Positions 62,039-64,000 of a stretch of DNA of 64,000 nucleotides are shown here, in pieces; the first letter of the stretch is position 1; each line of letters opens with the position of its first letter. Location of the stretch: NCBI RefSeq assembly GCF_011761475.1, contig NZ_JAASRS010000001.1, positions 124,001-188,000 of the forward strand, written 5' to 3'. The notes beneath the pieces were generated by a model. That model saw nothing but the letters and a program-made list of their open reading frames with translations. It made no database searches and was not told the origin of the DNA. This DNA is from Saccharococcus thermophilus (GTDB lineage: Bacteria; Bacillota; Bacilli; Bacillales; Anoxybacillaceae). The translations under genes and the position numbers were made by a program.

Positions 62039-62918
62039 AATCAAGTGGATAACGCTCACCTAATAAACGAACCGCGAATACTTGCTCACAAAAACCACGA
62101 AGCCCGTTGTAAATGCGCTGCATTCTCGAATCATGCTGGACGAGTCCGAATATCGTCGGCCCGCTGCCGCTCATCAATACCGCATCTGCCCCAAACCGTT
62201 TCATTTGTTCTTTAATATGCGCTACTTCCGGATACTTTTTCAACGTTACTTCTTCTAATACGTTTCCGACCAGTTTGCAAATCGCCGCATAATCCTGGCA
62301 CCTAATCGCCTCTACCATGGCATCGACATCCGGATGCGCCACTTCCCCCACCTTTAAATTCCGATACACTTCCGCGGTAGAAACGCCAATGGATGGTTTT
62401 GCCAACACAACCCAGCATGGAGGCGGTGAAGGAATCGGAGTAATTTTTTCGCCGCGCCCGGTGGCAATCGCCGTTCCGCCGTAGACGCAAAACGATACGT
62501 CAGAACCGATCTGCGCTCCCAATTCCGCCAATTCATCAAGGGTAAGCCCTAAATTCCAAAGCTTATTTAATCCCCGCAATGTGGCGGCGGCATCGCTGCT
62601 TCCCCCCGCTAGCCCCGCCGCTACCGGGATATGTTTTGTAATCGAGATCGCTACACCTTTTTTAATGGAAAAGGTCTCCTTTAATAACTTTGCCGCTTGA
62701 TACGCCAAGTTGCGATGGTCATCCGGAACGAAACGATTTTGCGAAATAATTTGTATCGTATCCTCCGTTGGCAAAGAAGTTAATTCAATGCGATCCGCTA
62801 AGTCAATCGTTGTCATTACCATTTTCACTTCATGATATCCATCCGGCCGCTTATGTAACACGTCCAATGACAAATTAATTTTTGCTGGCGCCTTTACTAA
62901 TAGCCTCAAACGCTTCAC
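62037..62918 (-). CDS. ispE: 4-diphosphocytidyl-2-C-methyl-D-erythritol kinase
   Basis: IspE is the MEP-pathway kinase acting between IspD and IspF, both encoded at 11-12 kb here. The 293 residues show the GHMP kinase features [24 protein letters not shown] (split) at the N-terminus, the ATP loop [17 protein letters not shown] near 93-109 and [11 protein letters not shown] near 262. It lies between sspF and purR. Confidence 0.96.
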   Translation of the reverse strand: MKRLRLLVKAPAKINLSLDVLHKRPDGYHEVKMVMTTIDLADRIELTSLPTEDTIQIISQNRFVPDDHRNLAYQAAKLLKETFSIKKGVAISITKHIPVAAGLAGGSSDAAATLRGLNKLWNLGLTLDELAELGAQIGSDVSFCVYGGTAIATGRGEKITPIPSPPPCWVVLAKPSIGVSTAEVYRNLKVGEVAHPDVDAMVEAIRCQDYAAICKLVGNVLEEVTLKKYPEVAHIKEQMKRFGADAVLMSGSGPTIFGLVQHDSRMQRIYNGLRGFCEQVFAVRLLGERYPLD

Positions 62919-63033
62919 CTACTTTAACGACTTCCCAATTTCTTAATAAATCCATTTTACCATAATACCATAAATCATGAGTGTTGAGCATATTTCATCC
63001 ACTCATATGAAACAATATGAAAATGGTAGCACA

Positions 63034-63061
63034 CAAAAGCCGAAGCGGTCATGCTTCGGCT
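63034..63061 (-). terminator. Terminator after sspF
   Basis: AGCCGAAGC-ATGACC-GCTTCGGCT followed by TTTGTGTG on the minus strand, between sspF and ispE. Confidence 0.85.
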
Positions 63062-63099
63062 GTCGCGGCGTTTTTTATTTAATGTGGCGTAAAATGGCG

Positions 63100-63279
63100 T
63101 TACTCTGTCTTTGCGGCCAGCTGTCTTTCTGCTTTTTCAATCGCCAATTTCACCATATTTCCGGCGTCTTTGGCGCGGATGGCTCCCCAGCCTTCTCGCT
63201 GCACAACATCATAAAAGCCTAATTCTTTTGCCAATTCTTCTTTAAAGCGTTGCGACATAATTCCACGGCGACGACCCAA
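63100..63279 (-). CDS. sspF: Small acid-soluble spore protein SspF (alpha/beta-type)
   Basis: DNA-coating forespore protein. The start is TTG at 63279 ([20 protein letters not shown]), nine bases after GGGGG, giving 59 residues (61 in B. subtilis); another TTG lies three codons upstream. The signature [34 protein letters not shown] is intact. It lies between veg and ispE and has a sigma-G-type promoter. Confidence 0.93.
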   Translation of the reverse strand: MGRRRGIMSQRFKEELAKELGFYDVVQREGWGAIRAKDAGNMVKLAIEKAERQLAAKTE

Positions 63280-63313
63280 TGTCAGCAACCCCCTTTAATT
63301 ACCGCGACAGTTT

Positions 63314-63344
63314 TAGTATGAAAAAAAACAAACCTCTTTATGTT
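63314..63344 (-). promoter_or_regulatory. Sigma-G promoter of sspF
   Basis: Exact -10 CATACTA on the minus strand with AACATA 18 nt upstream (a weak TGAATA match), 35 nt before the TTG start. Confidence 0.6.
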
Positions 63345-63385
63345 AACCTATTTATGACAAAACAAAAAGCAGCAAACAAAATTGT

Positions 63386-63643
63386 CTACTGCCCGCCTGC
63401 TTTATCATCATCTAAAAATGTTAATTTTACCGTTTCTGTCAATACGTCCGCGTAACTAAATGATACTCGCTCAAATGTGTTTTCTTTCTGATCGAGTTCA
63501 ATCACAAATACTGATGGATACGTTTCTGCTAATATTCCACAGCGTTCGATCGTCTTTCTCCGCCCACCGTTTGCTCGCAATGTCAAACGTCTGCCGATAT
63601 TAGAATCCAGTGTTTTTTTAATATCGGATAAAGTTTTTGGCAT
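63386..63643 (-). CDS. veg: Veg protein
   Basis: Conserved 85-residue protein that in B. subtilis stimulates biofilm formation via SinR and affects germination outgrowth. It begins [19 protein letters not shown] and includes [16 protein letters not shown] and [16 protein letters not shown]. The gene is highly expressed in B. subtilis, consistent with the two near-consensus promoters here. Confidence 0.95.
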   Translation of the reverse strand: MPKTLSDIKKTLDSNIGRRLTLRANGGRRKTIERCGILAETYPSVFVIELDQKENTFERVSFSYADVLTETVKLTFLDDDKAGGQ

Positions 63644-63666
63644 TCACTATCCACCTCGCTATTTTT

Positions 63667-63733
63667 ATTATAACAAAAGTTATCTTCGAAGTCAAAAACA
63701 AAAATTATATCAGTGTGTTTTCATTACTGTCAA
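63667..63733 (-). promoter_or_regulatory. Two tandem sigmaA promoters of veg
   Basis: Upstream promoter: TTGACA, 18-nt spacer, TATAAT (63728-63733 and 63704-63709). Downstream promoter: TTGACT, 17-nt spacer, TATAAT (63690-63695 and 63667-63672). Both have perfect -10 hexamers. Confidence 0.8.
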
Positions 63734-63799
63734 TGCATATTTTTCTACAAAATTCCTCTTTTTATGTATATTATGGCACTTTTGTGTAAAAATATGTAT

Positions 63800-63840
63800 C
63801 CATTAAAAATAAAAAACCGCCTTTTTATATGGCGGTTTTA
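63800..63840 (-). terminator. Terminator overlapping the yabG stop
   Basis: AAAACCGCC pairs with GGCGGTTTT around a nine-base loop, followed by TTATTTTT on the minus strand; the stem includes the end of the yabG stop codon. Confidence 0.88.
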
Positions 63841-64000
63841 ATCCCCTATTTCCTCCACTAAACGGAAAGGCATTCCCGTACGCAATACCCCCCTTGTTTC
63901 TATCCCCCCAAGCCCTTTTTCTCCGGTCAATGTATTGCGGAGCACATCCCAAACATCGACAGTTTCTATAAAAGGGGTAAAACTAATCCGTGAAACAATA
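63838..64000 (-). CDS. yabG: Sporulation-specific protease YabG, C-terminal 53 residues (cut by window edge)
   Basis: Mother-cell protease that processes coat proteins. Only the C-terminus is present: it begins SRISFTPFIETVDVWDV and contains LTGEKGLGGIETRGVLRTGM, close to the end of B. subtilis YabG as I recall it. The stop TAA is at 63840-63838. Position upstream of veg is conserved. Confidence 0.9.
   Translation of the reverse strand, partial: IVSRISFTPFIETVDVWDVLRNTLTGEKGLGGIETRGVLRTGMPFRLVEEIGD

Overview
The window is a continuous stretch of the origin-proximal chromosome of a thermophilic, endospore-forming member of the Bacillaceae, most likely Parageobacillus, Geobacillus or Anoxybacillus. 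The evidence is gene order that follows the Bacillus subtilis rpoB-to-yabG region almost gene for gene, moderate G+C, many sporulation genes (sigH, spoIIE, yabP/yabQ, spoVB, spoVT, spoVG, fin, sspF, yabG) and GC-rich palindromic repeats in the rRNA spacers that I recall as typical of the Geobacillus group. The genus is an inference from recall, not from a search. Every supported gene and RNA lies on the minus strand, so the window reads backwards relative to transcription: rpoB is at the left edge and yabG at the right edge, each cut by the window.

Layout from left to right (downstream to upstream in transcription). 0-5 kb: rpoB 5' end, rsmC-like, rplL-rplJ with an L10 leader, rplA-rplK, nusG, secE, rpmG. 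5-13.8 kb: sigH, rae1, rlmB, mrnC, cysS-cysE behind a cysteine T-box, gltX, ispF, ispD, yacL. 13.9-19.9 kb: radA and the CtsR-controlled ctsR-mcsA-mcsB-clpC operon. 20.1-27.0 kb: an unusual rRNA/tRNA locus, in transcription order tandem rRNA promoters, a 5S gene, tRNA-Val, a tandem array of about 137-nt repeats, tRNA-Lys, -Leu, -Gly, -Leu, -Arg, -Pro, -Ala, 16S, 23S and a second 5S. 27-34.4 kb: lysS, dusB, and the folate/p-aminobenzoate operon (yazB, folK, folB, folP, pabC, pabA, pabB). 34.5-41.3 kb: cysK, hslO, coaX, ftsH, hpt, tilS. 41.4-45.7 kb: yabT, yabS, spoIIE. 45.8-46.0 kb: tRNA-Glu and tRNA-Met. 46.3-56.4 kb: yabR, divIC, yabQ, yabP, rlbA, mazG, spoVB, spoVT, mfd, fin. 56.5-64 kb: pth, ctc, prs, glmU, spoVG, ridA, purR, ispE, sspF, veg and the 3' end of yabG.

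Most of the window is conserved housekeeping and sporulation core. The unusual biology is concentrated at 20-27 kb. The upstream rRNA operon appears to have lost its 16S and 23S genes and kept only its 5S and tRNAs. Each 5S gene has its own near-consensus promoter just upstream. The 23S-5S spacer is stretched to about 360 nt by two 115-nt palindromic repeats. The place occupied by tRNA-Thr in B. subtilis is filled by three tandem repeats, each carrying a 5' half of tRNA-Lys plus a linker whose stem shows compensatory base changes. Two genes expected from B. subtilis synteny are absent: disA (between radA and yacL) and the yacD/prsA-like gene (between hslO and cysK). folB lacks a canonical start codon at the position where its family begins.
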